Source: Amycolatopsis roodepoortensis
GTDB taxonomy: Bacteria > Actinomycetota > Actinomycetes > Mycobacteriales > Pseudonocardiaceae
DNA: 64,000 bases
Reading direction: 5' to 3'
NCBI RefSeq assembly: GCF_014873915.1
Contig: NZ_JADBEJ010000005.1
Span: 3,286,001-3,350,000 of the forward strand
Shown here: positions 43,845-51,660 of the stretch, piece by piece
How the letters are laid out: every line of letters starts with the position of its first letter
Position numbering within the stretch: position 1 is the stretch's first letter
The notes under the pieces: generated by a model
Database searches by the model: none
Told to the model about the DNA's origin: nothing
Seen by the model: the letters and a program-made list of their open reading frames with translations, nothing else
Translations under genes and position numbers: made by a program

Positions 43845-45185
43845 GTGACCGACTCCCGCAACGCCGAGGACCGTGAAGCCGCCATCCCCCGCAACGGGGC
43901 CGCGCGAACGGCGAAGCTGGCCAGTATCCCGCTCGGCATAGCGGGGCGGGCGGTCGGCGGCTGGGGCAGGCGCCTGACCGGGCAAAGCGCCGACGAGGTC
44001 AACGCGACCCTGTCCGCCAAGGCGGCGGAGCAGCTCTTCGAGGTCCTCGGCACGCTCAAGGGCGGCGCGATGAAGTTCGGCCAGGCGCTGAGCGTCTTCG
44101 AGGCCGCGGTGCCGGACGAGATGGCGAAGCCCTATCGCGAGGCCTTGACGAAGCTTCAGGCCGCCGCGCCGCCCATGCCCACCCGGCAGACCCATCGGGT
44201 CCTCGCCGAGCAGCTGGGGCGCACCTGGCAGCAGCGGTTCGCGGCCTTCGACGACGAGCCGGCCGCTTCGGCGAGCATCGGCCAGGTCCACCGCGCGACC
44301 TGGCACGACGGCCGCGAAGTCGCCGTCAAGGTGCAATATCCGGGAGCCGACGACGCCTTGCGGAGCGATCTCCGGCAGCTCCAGCGTTTCAGCAGGTTGT
44401 TCCAGGCGTTCGTGCCGGGGACCGAGGTGAAGCCGCTCCTGGCGGAGCTCGCCGAGCGGATGAACGAAGAGCTCGACTACCAGGCCGAAGCGCAGAACCA
44501 GCGTGCTTTCGTCAAGGCGTTCGAGGGGGTGCCCGGGTTCCTGATCCCCCGCGTGGTCGCCAGCGCGCCGAAGGTCGTCGTCACCGAGTGGGCCACCGGC
44601 ACTCCGCTGTCGAAGATCATCGCCGGCGGCGACAAGGAGACACGAGACCGCGCCGGCCGCCTGCTCACCGAATTCCACTACTCGTCGCCGGAACGAGCCC
44701 GGCTCCTGCATTCGGACCCGCATCCGGGCAACTTCATGCTGACCGCCGACGGCAGGCTGTGCGTCATCGACTTCGGCGGGGTGTCCCGGCTGCCCGAGGG
44801 GATCCCGCAGCACCTCGGCGAGATGACCAGGCTGGCGCTCGACGGCGAGTCCGCGAAGCTGATGCGGCTGCTCAGGGAGTCCGGCTTCATCCGGGGCGAC
44901 GCGGATCTGCGGGCCGACGACGTGCTCGCCTACCTGGCACCGTTCACCGAACCGCTGGCGGGCGACACGTTTCACTTCACCCGCCGTTGGATGCAACGAC
45001 AGGCGGGCCGGGTCGGCGACACCCGCGGCCGCGACTTCCGGATCGGCCGTTCCCTCAACCTGCCGCCCGAGTACCTGATGATCCACCGGGTGACCGCCGG
45101 ATCGACCGGCATCCTGTGTCAGCTCGACGCCGAGATCCCCGCCCGCGCGATCGTCGAACGGTGGCAGCCGGGCTTCGCGGCCTGA
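43845..45185 (+). CDS. ABC1/AarF-family atypical kinase
   Basis: A 446-residue protein (Rv3197-like) of the UbiB/ADCK kinase family. Diagnostic motifs are the KxGQ motif MKFGQALSVFE, the nucleotide lysine in REVAVKVQYPG, ASIGQVHRA, the catalytic LHSDPHPGNFML and the DFG-like VIDFGGVSRLPEG. The GTG at 43845 fits the usual N-terminus VTDSRNAEDREA; a GTG at 43821 would add eight residues. In quinone-making relatives these kinases support ubiquinone synthesis; here the role is unknown. Mycobacterial homologues lie next to whiB7, as here. Confidence 0.88.
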   Translation: MTDSRNAEDREAAIPRNGAARTAKLASIPLGIAGRAVGGWGRRLTGQSADEVNATLSAKAAEQLFEVLGTLKGGAMKFGQALSVFEAAVPDEMAKPYREALTKLQAAAPPMPTRQTHRVLAEQLGRTWQQRFAAFDDEPAASASIGQVHRATWHDGREVAVKVQYPGADDALRSDLRQLQRFSRLFQAFVPGTEVKPLLAELAERMNEELDYQAEAQNQRAFVKAFEGVPGFLIPRVVASAPKVVVTEWATGTPLSKIIAGGDKETRDRAGRLLTEFHYSSPERARLLHSDPHPGNFMLTADGRLCVIDFGGVSRLPEGIPQHLGEMTRLALDGESAKLMRLLRESGFIRGDADLRADDVLAYLAPFTEPLAGDTFHFTRRWMQRQAGRVGDTRGRDFRIGRSLNLPPEYLMIHRVTAGSTGILCQLDAEIPARAIVERWQPGFAA

Positions 45186-45189
45186 GAAG

Positions 45190-45250
45190 TTATCCACAGG
45201 GAACGGTGCGACTGAGCCCAAAACCGGTCCGCTCGGGCGAGTTGTCCACA
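45190..45250. promoter_or_regulatory. Second pair of DnaA-box-like sequences
   Basis: TTATCCACA (45190-45198) and TTGTCCACA (45242-45250), both on the plus strand, lie between the ABC1 kinase stop and the start of the AbiEi-like gene. They are perfect or near-perfect DnaA boxes far from any visible origin. Confidence 0.55.
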
Positions 45251-45300
45251 AGTTGATGGAAGTGGTTCCACCCGGTCGGCCCAGCGGCCATCCTCGAATC

Positions 45301-46239
45301 ATGACCACTACACGAAGCGCCCGTCTCATGGCGCTCAGTAACACCAGCGAATCCGGGATCATCACCAGCCGCGAGCTGCGGCAGGCGGGCGTCACCGCGC
45401 GCCACGCCGCGAAGCTCTGCGGCCCGGGTGGTCCTTGGCGAAGGCTGATGCCGGGCGTCATCCTGTTGCGCGACTCCGCGCCCACCCGGCTTCAGCTACT
45501 ACAAGCTGCTGTCGCGCGGTTCGGTCCGGAGGTCGTCGTGACAGGCGCCGACGCGCTACGCGCACGAGGTGTCGGCTGCCCGCTGACACGGGAGGTCCAT
45601 CTCCTCGTCCCCGACTACCGGCGCGTGCCGGCGGAACCGGGCATGCTGCCACGAAGAACCACGCGGATGCCGTCGCCGACCATGATCGACGGCGTCCCGT
45701 TCGCCCCGGCGGCCCGGGCGGCGCTCGATCTCGCCCGACTGGAACTCGACCCCATGCGAATCGACGAGCTGATCTCGCTGCCGCTGTATTGGGGGCTGTG
45801 CACGCTCGACGAACTCAGCGAGGAGCTCGATTCCGGTAACCGGAGAGGTTCGGCGGCGGTGCGCGCGGCTCTGCGACGCGTCGACCCCGAAGAGACGTAC
45901 GCGCATGGGCTGGCGAAGAAGGTCCTCAGCGGCTGCCCGCTGCCCTCGCCGTCGTGGAACACGACGCTCTGCGACAGACGAGGGCGCCCCATCGGCACCG
46001 CCGACGCCTGGTGGGACGACATCGGCATGGCGTGGCAATTCCGGCCCCCGAAACAGGGCGCCGCGAACTTCCACCCGCTGGCGCTGACCGCGACCGGGAC
46101 CGTATTGGTCCGCTGCACGATCGACCAGCTGAAGAAGGTCCCGCTGGAAGTCGCGGCAGAGCTCGTCAGGGCGTACGGCGAAGCGACGCGGACGCCGAGG
46201 CCGAAGGTCCGCACGATCGGCCGGATCGACGCCGCCTGA
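45301..46239 (+). CDS. AbiEi-like winged-helix protein with nuclease-like C-terminus, paralogue 1
   Basis: A 312-residue protein. The N-terminal part (SGIITSRELRQAGVTARHAAKLCGPGGPWRRLMPGVILLRDSAPTRLQ) is the winged-helix pattern of AbiEi-type antitoxins, including the W-R-L-x-P-G-V signature. The middle resembles AbiEi-associated domains. The C-terminal segment RRGRPIGTADAWWDDIGMAWQF recalls the D...W....E core of DUF559/Vsr-like nucleases but with the key acidic residues altered. No AbiEii toxin gene is adjacent. A homologous protein is encoded at 51661, so this is one of two orphan paralogues in 6 kb. Confidence 0.72.
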   Translation: MTTTRSARLMALSNTSESGIITSRELRQAGVTARHAAKLCGPGGPWRRLMPGVILLRDSAPTRLQLLQAAVARFGPEVVVTGADALRARGVGCPLTREVHLLVPDYRRVPAEPGMLPRRTTRMPSPTMIDGVPFAPAARAALDLARLELDPMRIDELISLPLYWGLCTLDELSEELDSGNRRGSAAVRAALRRVDPEETYAHGLAKKVLSGCPLPSPSWNTTLCDRRGRPIGTADAWWDDIGMAWQFRPPKQGAANFHPLALTATGTVLVRCTIDQLKKVPLEVAAELVRAYGEATRTPRPKVRTIGRIDAA

Positions 46240-46242
46240 GGC

Positions 46243-46422
46243 TCACCAGTACTCGTCCGGCAGCTTTCCTTCGATGTCACGGGTGTGGCGGCGAGCGCAG
46301 GCGGGGCACATCCAGCGCACGACGTTCTTCTCCCGGGTGGAAACCCAGGCGAGTGTCTGCGCTGGCTCCTCGTCGCCACCGCGGATGCGGCCGCACAACG
46401 AGCAAGTGATCTGCTCACTCAC
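46243..46422 (-). CDS. Small zinc-ribbon protein
   Basis: A 59-residue protein with CxxC pairs (TCSLCGRIRG and MCPACARRH) forming a probable zinc ribbon and ending DIEGKLPDEYW. The GTG at 46422 overlaps the stop of the methyltransferase gene (GTGA), which fixes the start. It has no other recognisable domain. It is convergent with, and three bases from, the AbiEi-like gene. Confidence 0.75.
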   Translation of the reverse strand: MSEQITCSLCGRIRGGDEEPAQTLAWVSTREKNVVRWMCPACARRHTRDIEGKLPDEYW

Positions 46423-47288
46423 GATCGACGTCCACAATGGATGGTCTTCGCCCCTTGGAGGAACAGATCCCGGCGAGCGCCAAGGAAGGCCGGGTTCGCC
46501 GGATCCACCAGCGCGGCCGCGGTCTCGTGGTCGTCATCGTCGAGCCGGTCGCCCGCGACCTCGTTCAGCCAGGTCACCCGCTCGATGACGAACTCGCGTA
46601 GCAGTTCCGGGCCGGGCGCCGGGTGGTGGATGAGCACCCCGAAGGAATCGACGTCGACGAGGCCGGCTCGCTGCAGCGCGATGTTCCAGCCGTAGGGCAT
46701 GGAAACCGAGTCGGGGATTCCTGCCCGCATCTCGGCGAACCACTCGCCGCGCGCGGCGAGCAGCCTCTCCTCGAGCCCCGGGCGGCCGATGCCGAGATCC
46801 CAGGGGAGGCAGTTGAAGTCCAGGCCGCCCTCGGAGATGGCGACCAGCCCGCCGGGACGGGCGAGCTGGGCGAGGTTGTCGATGGCCGCCTGCTGATCGG
46901 GCAGGTGGTGGACCACGCGGGAAGCCCAGACCAGATCGGCGGCGGGGAGCTTGCCGGGCAACCCCTCGTCGGCCACGTCGGCGTGGACCGTCTCGACGAC
47001 GGCCCTGTCCCCAGCAGCCGCGCTCACGGTTCGGTGCGCTTCGGCGAGTAGCTGTTCGGTCGCGTCGACCAGCACGATCTTGGCGCTGGCGGCGGAGAGC
47101 TCCTCGGCGAAGAGCACACTCATCCCGCCTGCGCCGCAGCCGACGTCGAGGATGGTCAGCTCGTCCGGCATCCCCTGCAGCAGCCGCCGAGCCGCCGCCC
47201 GCATCGGCTCGGCGTCAAGTGCTTCGGCCATGCGAAGCGAACGAAGCCGATCGGACCAGTCGATGTCGTCATGCGTGTGTACGGCCAT
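46419..47288 (-). CDS. SAM-dependent class I methyltransferase
   Basis: A 289-residue protein. Motif I is LTILDVGCGAGGMSVLF (residues about 45-61), motif II KIVLVDATEQLLAEA, and motif IV ADLVWASRVVHHLPD. The C-terminal half is a substrate-binding extension (GIPDSVSMPYGWNIALQRAGL). It resembles small-molecule O- or C-methyltransferases. It starts an operon with the zinc-ribbon protein. The ATG at 47288 follows an intergenic repeat hairpin, so it probably has its own promoter. Confidence 0.87.
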   Translation of the reverse strand: MAVHTHDDIDWSDRLRSLRMAEALDAEPMRAAARRLLQGMPDELTILDVGCGAGGMSVLFAEELSAASAKIVLVDATEQLLAEAHRTVSAAAGDRAVVETVHADVADEGLPGKLPAADLVWASRVVHHLPDQQAAIDNLAQLARPGGLVAISEGGLDFNCLPWDLGIGRPGLEERLLAARGEWFAEMRAGIPDSVSMPYGWNIALQRAGLVDVDSFGVLIHHPAPGPELLREFVIERVTWLNEVAGDRLDDDDHETAAALVDPANPAFLGARRDLFLQGAKTIHCGRRS

Positions 47289-47330
47289 TCCTCAAGTGAA
47301 CACCACGCCGAGCCGCGCCACGTCCCAAAA

Positions 47331-47385
47331 GGGGAGCGGGGGACCTTTGCTATCGCGGCGCGGTAGCAAAGGTCCCCCGCTCCCC
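47331..47385. terminator. Near-perfect repeat hairpin after the whiB7 operon
   Basis: GGGGAGCGGGGGACCTTTGC and its complement form a stem of about 26 bp around a very short loop. It begins nine bases past the stop of the small gene following whiB7, in a position fit for a terminator. Confidence 0.78.
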
Positions 47386-47393
47386 CTGAGTGG

Positions 47394-47645
47394 TCAGGCC
47401 TGGAAACGCTCAGCTCGCCGGGTCGCCCACCGGGCGACCTTGGTCCACCTGCGCGCGGCGCGTGGGCCGCTTCGAGCCCGCTGCGCGCGGACTCCCTCCT
47501 CGAGGTCTCGTATTCGGGCCCTGGACAGTTCTTCATAAAGCAACATTTCGCTGGTCTCCTCGACCTTGATCTCGTTCAATTCGGTCGGCGCGTGAGTTCC
47601 CGTCCGCGCCTCGTAATCCCTGGTGGTGATGAGTTCGACGGTCAT
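47394..47645 (-). CDS. Small protein coupled to WhiB7
   Basis: An 83-residue protein that I do not recognise. Its ATG at 47645 overlaps the whiB7 stop (ATGA), so it is translationally coupled to whiB7. The N-terminal half is acidic (THAPTELNEIKVEETSEMLLYEEL) and the C-terminal half is very basic and Arg-rich (RIRDLEEGVRAQRARSGPRAARRWTKVARWATRRAERFQA), which suggests nucleic-acid or ribosome binding. The coupling implies co-induction with the antibiotic-resistance regulator. No homologous family is known to me. Confidence 0.7.
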   Translation of the reverse strand: MTVELITTRDYEARTGTHAPTELNEIKVEETSEMLLYEELSRARIRDLEEGVRAQRARSGPRAARRWTKVARWATRRAERFQA

Positions 47646-48025
47646 GCCGCGGCGCTCCGCTCGACCTTGCCCGCGACCGGGCGAGCCTCGGCGGCGGGCT
47701 CGACGACCGCGTTCTTGCGGGGACGGCCACGAGGCCGCTTCCGCGCGACGACGACGCCGCGCTCGAAGATTTCGCCACCCCAGACGCCCCACGGCTCACG
47801 CCGCGAAAGGGCGCCCGCAAGGCAGGCGGAACGGACCGGGCAGTCCGCGCAGAACGCCTTCGCTCGCTCGAGCTCTGCCGGCGACTCGGCGAACCACAGG
47901 TCCGCGTCGCCCGAACGGCAGGGAAGCATCGACTCGGGCGAGTCGATGGCGTCGAGCAGGTCGACGACGCCTGCGTCGGCGAAGGGCAGGGCCTCCCCCG
48001 GCGCGAAAGCTATGGCCGATGACAT
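47642..48025 (-). CDS. whiB7: Transcriptional regulator WhiB7
   Basis: A 127-residue Wbl protein. Four cysteines for the iron-sulfur cluster (in LPCRSGD, FCADCP and SACLAG), the GVWGG turn and the C-terminal AT-hook RPRGRPRKN identify WhiB7, the activator of intrinsic antibiotic resistance that works with the primary sigma factor. The ATG at 48025 follows AGAGGAG. The frame extends upstream to 48079, without conserved sequence. A strong hairpin with a U-tract lies 105 bases upstream and may be an attenuator. The gene lies next to the ABC1 kinase and uvrD2 neighbourhood, as in mycobacteria. Confidence 0.94.
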   Translation of the reverse strand: MSSAIAFAPGEALPFADAGVVDLLDAIDSPESMLPCRSGDADLWFAESPAELERAKAFCADCPVRSACLAGALSRREPWGVWGGEIFERGVVVARKRPRGRPRKNAVVEPAAEARPVAGKVERSAAA

Positions 48026-48123
48026 AAGTGCACTCCTCTGTGCCGTAACGGATTTCGTACTCACGGTGGAACTGGACAACGCTGAACCCTAATTAGGTTG
48101 TGCAGCCAACTTGTTTGTGCAGC

Positions 48124-48172
48124 AAAAAACACGAAGGCCGCGGATCCGGTAACCGGTTCCGCGGCCTTCGTG
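48124..48172 (-). terminator. Strong intrinsic terminator or attenuator upstream of whiB7
   Basis: CACGAAGGCCGCGGA (48130-48144) pairs perfectly with TCCGCGGCCTTCGTG (48158-48172). On the minus strand the stem is followed by six T residues (48129-48124), a textbook Rho-independent terminator. It lies 20 bases after the stop of the small gene at 48193 and 105 bases before whiB7, so it could end that gene, attenuate whiB7 or do both. Confidence 0.85.
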
Positions 48173-48192
48173 AGCCTCTGGTCCTGACTAGG

Positions 48193-48447
48193 TCAGGAAC
48201 TTCGCTCCCGTTGGTACAACGGAACACGGAACTGCTTGATGACCGGCAGATCGACGCCACCGTTCACGTACGCCCCACCAAAGGCGGCAGCGTGCGTGAA
48301 GGTCTCGTCGGCGGTGACCCAGCGCCGGTTGAGACGCTGAGTGCCGCGGGCGGCAAGGATGCTCACGGGCATGAAGATGCCCTGGCGCTGTGCCTGCGGG
48401 ACTTCCGCGACGCAGGACAGACGGGTGCCAGGGTTCGTGAGCTTCAT
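48193..48447 (-). CDS. Small hypothetical protein upstream of whiB7
   Basis: An 84-residue protein, not recognised. The ATG at 48447 has GAGGA six bases upstream. Codon third positions are strongly G/C, supporting a real gene. The sequence has a mixed strand/helix pattern (TRLSCVAEVPQAQRQGIFMPVSILAARGTQRLNRRWVTADETFTHAAAFGGAYVNGG) with one cysteine and a basic C-terminus. It lies between uvrD2 and whiB7 on the same strand, with the terminator at 48124-48172 directly downstream. It could also be read as a long upstream ORF in the whiB7 leader. Confidence 0.6.
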   Translation of the reverse strand: MKLTNPGTRLSCVAEVPQAQRQGIFMPVSILAARGTQRLNRRWVTADETFTHAAAFGGAYVNGGVDLPVIKQFRVPLYQRERSS

Positions 48448-48536
48448 GTTGATCCTCATTTCACTGACACCACCTTTCTCTGTCGCGCGCGAGCCGCCCT
48501 GCGGTCTACGCTGTGTTGTAGATGTTCTTCCCCAGG

Positions 48537-48555
48537 CCGGGCGCTTCCCGCCCGG
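48537..48555 (-). terminator. Weak hairpin downstream of uvrD2
   Basis: CCGGGCG and CGCCCGG (7 bp) around a five-base loop in the 228-base gap 48448-48675. No other signal is evident in this gap apart from the ribosome-binding site of the small gene. Confidence 0.35.
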
Positions 48556-48675
48556 TACCTGCAGGTTATTGCCCCCGGCCGCGCCAGGGCAACTTATTTT
48601 CCAGAAAATCCGTCGAAGTTGCGAAGATCGGCTCTGAGCAGCAGGTTCGCCGCGTGGATCAAGCCTGGGACGCGG

Positions 48676-50763
48676 TCAAGTCTCCACCGAGGCCCGCACG
48701 ACGTCGAGAACCTCCGCTCCGAAGCGCTCGAGCTTCGTCGCTCCGATCCCGGAGATGGCACACAACGCCGTGTCATCGGTAGGGCGCTGCTCGGCGATGG
48801 CGACGAGCGTCGCGTCCGTGAAAACGACGAAGGCCGGCACCTTGAGTTCCCGCGAGCGCTCCCCACGCCAGGATTTCAGCTTCTCGAGCAGCTGCTCGTC
48901 CACGTTGGACGGGCACCGGGAACACCGGCCGAGCTTGATGTCCAGTGTCTCCAGCAGCGGCCCGCCGCACACGCGGCACCGGGCCTTGTTACCGGCCTGC
49001 TTCGGCTGCTGCGATCGGGCGACCCTCGCGGCCGGATGATCTTCGGGGATGAGGCCGTAGAGGAACCTGCTGCGTCGCCGATTACGGCGATTGCCCGACG
49101 TCCTGGCCAGTGCCCACGACAGCGACAAGTGCACTCGAGCTCGTGTGACGCCGACATAGAAGAGGCGGCGCTCTTCTTCGATTGCCGCGTCGTCGCCGTC
49201 GGCGTGGAGGATCGGCATGGTCCCCTCGGCGAGCCCCACGAGGAACACGGCATCCCATTCGAGACCTTTCGCCGCGTGAAGCGAGGCCAGGGTGATGCCC
49301 TCCACCGTCGGTGGATGCTGCGCTGTCGCCCGCTGTTCGAGCTCCGCCACGAATCGAGGAAGATCCGCGTCTTCGACCGTGGAAGCCAGTTCCTCGGCCA
49401 GCTCGACGATCGAAAGAAGCGCGTCCCACCGCTCTTTCGCCGCGCCTCCGGCAGGAGGCTGGTCGGTGAGCCCCACTTTCGCGAGGACCGAGCGGACACG
49501 GGTCACCAGCTCGCCGGTGTAAGCGTCGGTCGACGCCATCCGCAGCGCGGACATGGCCTGCCGGACCTCGGCCCTGGCGAAGAACCGCTCGCCGCCGCGA
49601 ACCAGGTACGGGATGCCCATTTCCGCCAGAGCCTGCTCGTAGGCCTCGGACTGGGCGTTGACGCGGTAAAGCACCGCGATCTCGCTGGCCGCCACTCCGC
49701 TGTCGAGCAGGTCACGGATCCTGCGCGCGACAGCCGCGGCCTCGGCGGTCTCGTCGTCATACTCCGCGAACCGCGGGGCGGGCCCGGAAGGACGCTGGCC
49801 GATCAGCTTCAACCTCGACCCCGCTGGACGGCCGCGCGCGGCACCGATCACTTGATTGGCGAGAGCCACGACTTCCGGCGTCGACCGATAGTCCCGTTCG
49901 AGCCGCACGACCGTCGCCTCGGGGAACCTCCGCGTGAACTCCAGGAGCGGCCGGGGAGAAGCACCACCGAACGAATAGATGGTCTGGTTGGCATCACCGA
50001 CGACGGTCAAATCGTCACGGCCGCCGAGCCAGGCGTCGAGCAGCCGCTGCTGAAGCGGGGTGACGTCCTGATACTCGTCGACGACGAAGCAGCGATAACG
50101 CTCGCGGAACTCCTGGGCCACCACCGTGTGCTCCTCGAGGACCGCCGTGGTGTGCAGGAGCAGGTCGTCGAAGTCGAGGACCTGCGCGGCGTTCTTGACC
50201 TTCTCGTAGTTGCGGTAGACCTCCGCGACCTGCGAGGCGGGCGCCGGTGTGTCCCGCTGTGTCCGTGCGGCTACCGCGGGATAGTCGTCCGGCGATACCA
50301 AAGAGGCCTTGCTCCACTCGATCTCACTGGCGAGGTCGCGCAGCAGTTCCGTCTCGGTGCCGAGGCCGGCCTTGTTGGCGGCTTGGCTGATGTAGCGGAA
50401 CTTGTTCTCGAGCAGCTCCCAAGGCCGGTCCCCGACGACCTGAGGCCAGAAATATCGCAACTGGCGGCGGGCGGCGGCGTGGAACGTGAGCGCCTGGGCG
50501 GCGTCCACACCCAACCCCCGGAGACGAGTGCGCATCTCCCCCGCGGCGCGGGTCGTGAAGGTGACGGCGAGGACCTGACCAGCGGCGACGTGGCCGGAAC
50601 GGACCAGGTGGGCGATGCGGTGGGTGATCGTCCGGGTCTTGCCGGTCCCTGCTCCTGCGAGGACACAGACCGGCCCCCTCGGCGCGCAAGCGGCGGCGCG
50701 TTGCTCGGGATCGAGCCCATCGAGCAGGCCTGGACGACTCTTCGGGGACGATGCGCTAACCAC
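48676..50763 (-). CDS. uvrD2: ATP-dependent DNA helicase UvrD2
   Basis: A 695-residue SF1 helicase. Motif I is LAGAGTGKTRTITHRI, motif II VDEYQDVTPLQ, and motif III VVGDANQTIYSFGGA; the later motifs include LHAAKGLEWDAVFLVGL and VGVTRARVHL. The C-terminus has a four-cysteine element (CRVCGGPLLETLDIKLGRCSRCP) and an HRDC domain (DTALCAISGIGATKLERFG), the combination that defines actinobacterial UvrD2. The GTG at 50763 follows GAGGA at good spacing. The open frame continues upstream through the divergent DUF4191 gene but that is a shadow. Confidence 0.93.
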   Translation of the reverse strand: MVSASSPKSRPGLLDGLDPEQRAAACAPRGPVCVLAGAGTGKTRTITHRIAHLVRSGHVAAGQVLAVTFTTRAAGEMRTRLRGLGVDAAQALTFHAAARRQLRYFWPQVVGDRPWELLENKFRYISQAANKAGLGTETELLRDLASEIEWSKASLVSPDDYPAVAARTQRDTPAPASQVAEVYRNYEKVKNAAQVLDFDDLLLHTTAVLEEHTVVAQEFRERYRCFVVDEYQDVTPLQQRLLDAWLGGRDDLTVVGDANQTIYSFGGASPRPLLEFTRRFPEATVVRLERDYRSTPEVVALANQVIGAARGRPAGSRLKLIGQRPSGPAPRFAEYDDETAEAAAVARRIRDLLDSGVAASEIAVLYRVNAQSEAYEQALAEMGIPYLVRGGERFFARAEVRQAMSALRMASTDAYTGELVTRVRSVLAKVGLTDQPPAGGAAKERWDALLSIVELAEELASTVEDADLPRFVAELEQRATAQHPPTVEGITLASLHAAKGLEWDAVFLVGLAEGTMPILHADGDDAAIEEERRLFYVGVTRARVHLSLSWALARTSGNRRNRRRSRFLYGLIPEDHPAARVARSQQPKQAGNKARCRVCGGPLLETLDIKLGRCSRCPSNVDEQLLEKLKSWRGERSRELKVPAFVVFTDATLVAIAEQRPTDDTALCAISGIGATKLERFGAEVLDVVRASVET

Positions 50764-50826
50764 GTCCCGATCCTCGCAGAGTGCCCGCCGGGTTCGGCGC
50801 AGGGCACGCAGCCGTATCCTGGTCAC

Positions 50827-51555
50827 ATGGCGGGAAAGCAGGACAAGGAAGCAGCGAAGCTGGCCAAGAAGGAGAAGCGTGCCGCGAGCAAGGCTCGCCG
50901 CGGGCAGATCTTCGAAGCCTTCAAGATGCAGCGCAAGGAAGACAAGGCGCTCATCCCCTGGATGGTCGGATCGCTCCTGGTCATCACCGGTGTCGTGTTC
51001 GGCATCGGGTTCATCTTCGACGTCCACTGGGTCTTGCTGCCGCTGGGCATCCTGCTCGGTGCGCTCGCCGCTGTGATCATCTTCGGCAGGCGCGTCCAGA
51101 AGACCGTGTACTCGAAGGCCGACGGGCAGCCGGGCGCCGCGGCGTGGGCGCTCGAGAACATGCGAGGCCGCTGGAAGGTGACGCCGACCGTGGCGGCCAC
51201 CACCCAGCTCGACGCCGTGCACCGAGTTCTCGGTGGTCCGGGTGTCGTGCTCGTCGCCGAGGGTGCGCCGCACCGCGTGAAGTCCCTGCTCGCGCAGGAG
51301 AAGAAGCGCGTGTCCCGCTTGATCGGTGAGACACCGATCTACAACGTGATCATCGGCAACGAAGACCAGCAGGTGCCGCTGAAGAAGCTTCAGAGCCACC
51401 TGATGAAGCTGCCGCGCAACCTCAAGCCCGCCCAGGTCGACGCGCTGGAAGCGAAGCTGGCCGCACTCGGCAGCCGCGGTGCCGCCATGCCGAAGGGCCC
51501 GATGCCCGCCGGCGCGAAAATGCGCAACGTCCAGCGCACCATCCGTCGCCGCTGA
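50827..51555 (+). CDS. DUF4191-family membrane protein (Rv2219-like)
   Basis: A 242-residue protein with a very basic N-terminal helix (KEAAKLAKKEKRAASKARRGQIFEAFKMQRKEDKALIPW), two membrane helices (about residues 45-90) and a cytosolic C-terminal domain with VVLVAEGAPHRVKSLLAQEKKRVSRL. This pattern is diagnostic of the DUF4191 family, found upstream of glnA in actinobacteria. The function is unknown. It is divergent from uvrD2 and followed by a repeat hairpin five bases past its stop. Confidence 0.88.
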   Translation: MAGKQDKEAAKLAKKEKRAASKARRGQIFEAFKMQRKEDKALIPWMVGSLLVITGVVFGIGFIFDVHWVLLPLGILLGALAAVIIFGRRVQKTVYSKADGQPGAAAWALENMRGRWKVTPTVAATTQLDAVHRVLGGPGVVLVAEGAPHRVKSLLAQEKKRVSRLIGETPIYNVIIGNEDQQVPLKKLQSHLMKLPRNLKPAQVDALEAKLAALGSRGAAMPKGPMPAGAKMRNVQRTIRRR

Positions 51556-51559
51556 CGAA

Positions 51560-51619
51560 ACGAGGATCAGGGGTCCTTTGCTACCGCCGCGTGCGATAGC
51601 AAAGGACCCCTGATTCGTC
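51560..51619. terminator. Variant repeat hairpin with compensatory changes
   Basis: The two arms read ATCAGGGGTCCTTTGCTA and its complement, differing from the family core in several bases on both sides so that pairing is kept. The hairpin starts five bases past the DUF4191 stop. Confidence 0.75.
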
Positions 51620-51660
51620 TCCGGCCGAAAATTGTCGGTGGGTGGTCGCATGATCACTGT

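Noticed and set aside
42653..45250. Replication origin
   Set aside because: Only four DnaA boxes occur and no dnaA, dnaN or AT-rich region is present.
45301..46239. Complete type IV toxin-antitoxin (AbiE) pair
   Set aside because: No AbiEii-type nucleotidyltransferase gene flanks either AbiEi-like gene.
48100..50826. A plus-strand open frame running antisense to uvrD2 into the DUF4191 gene
   Set aside because: It is a high-GC shadow of uvrD2; only the part from 50827 matches a protein family.
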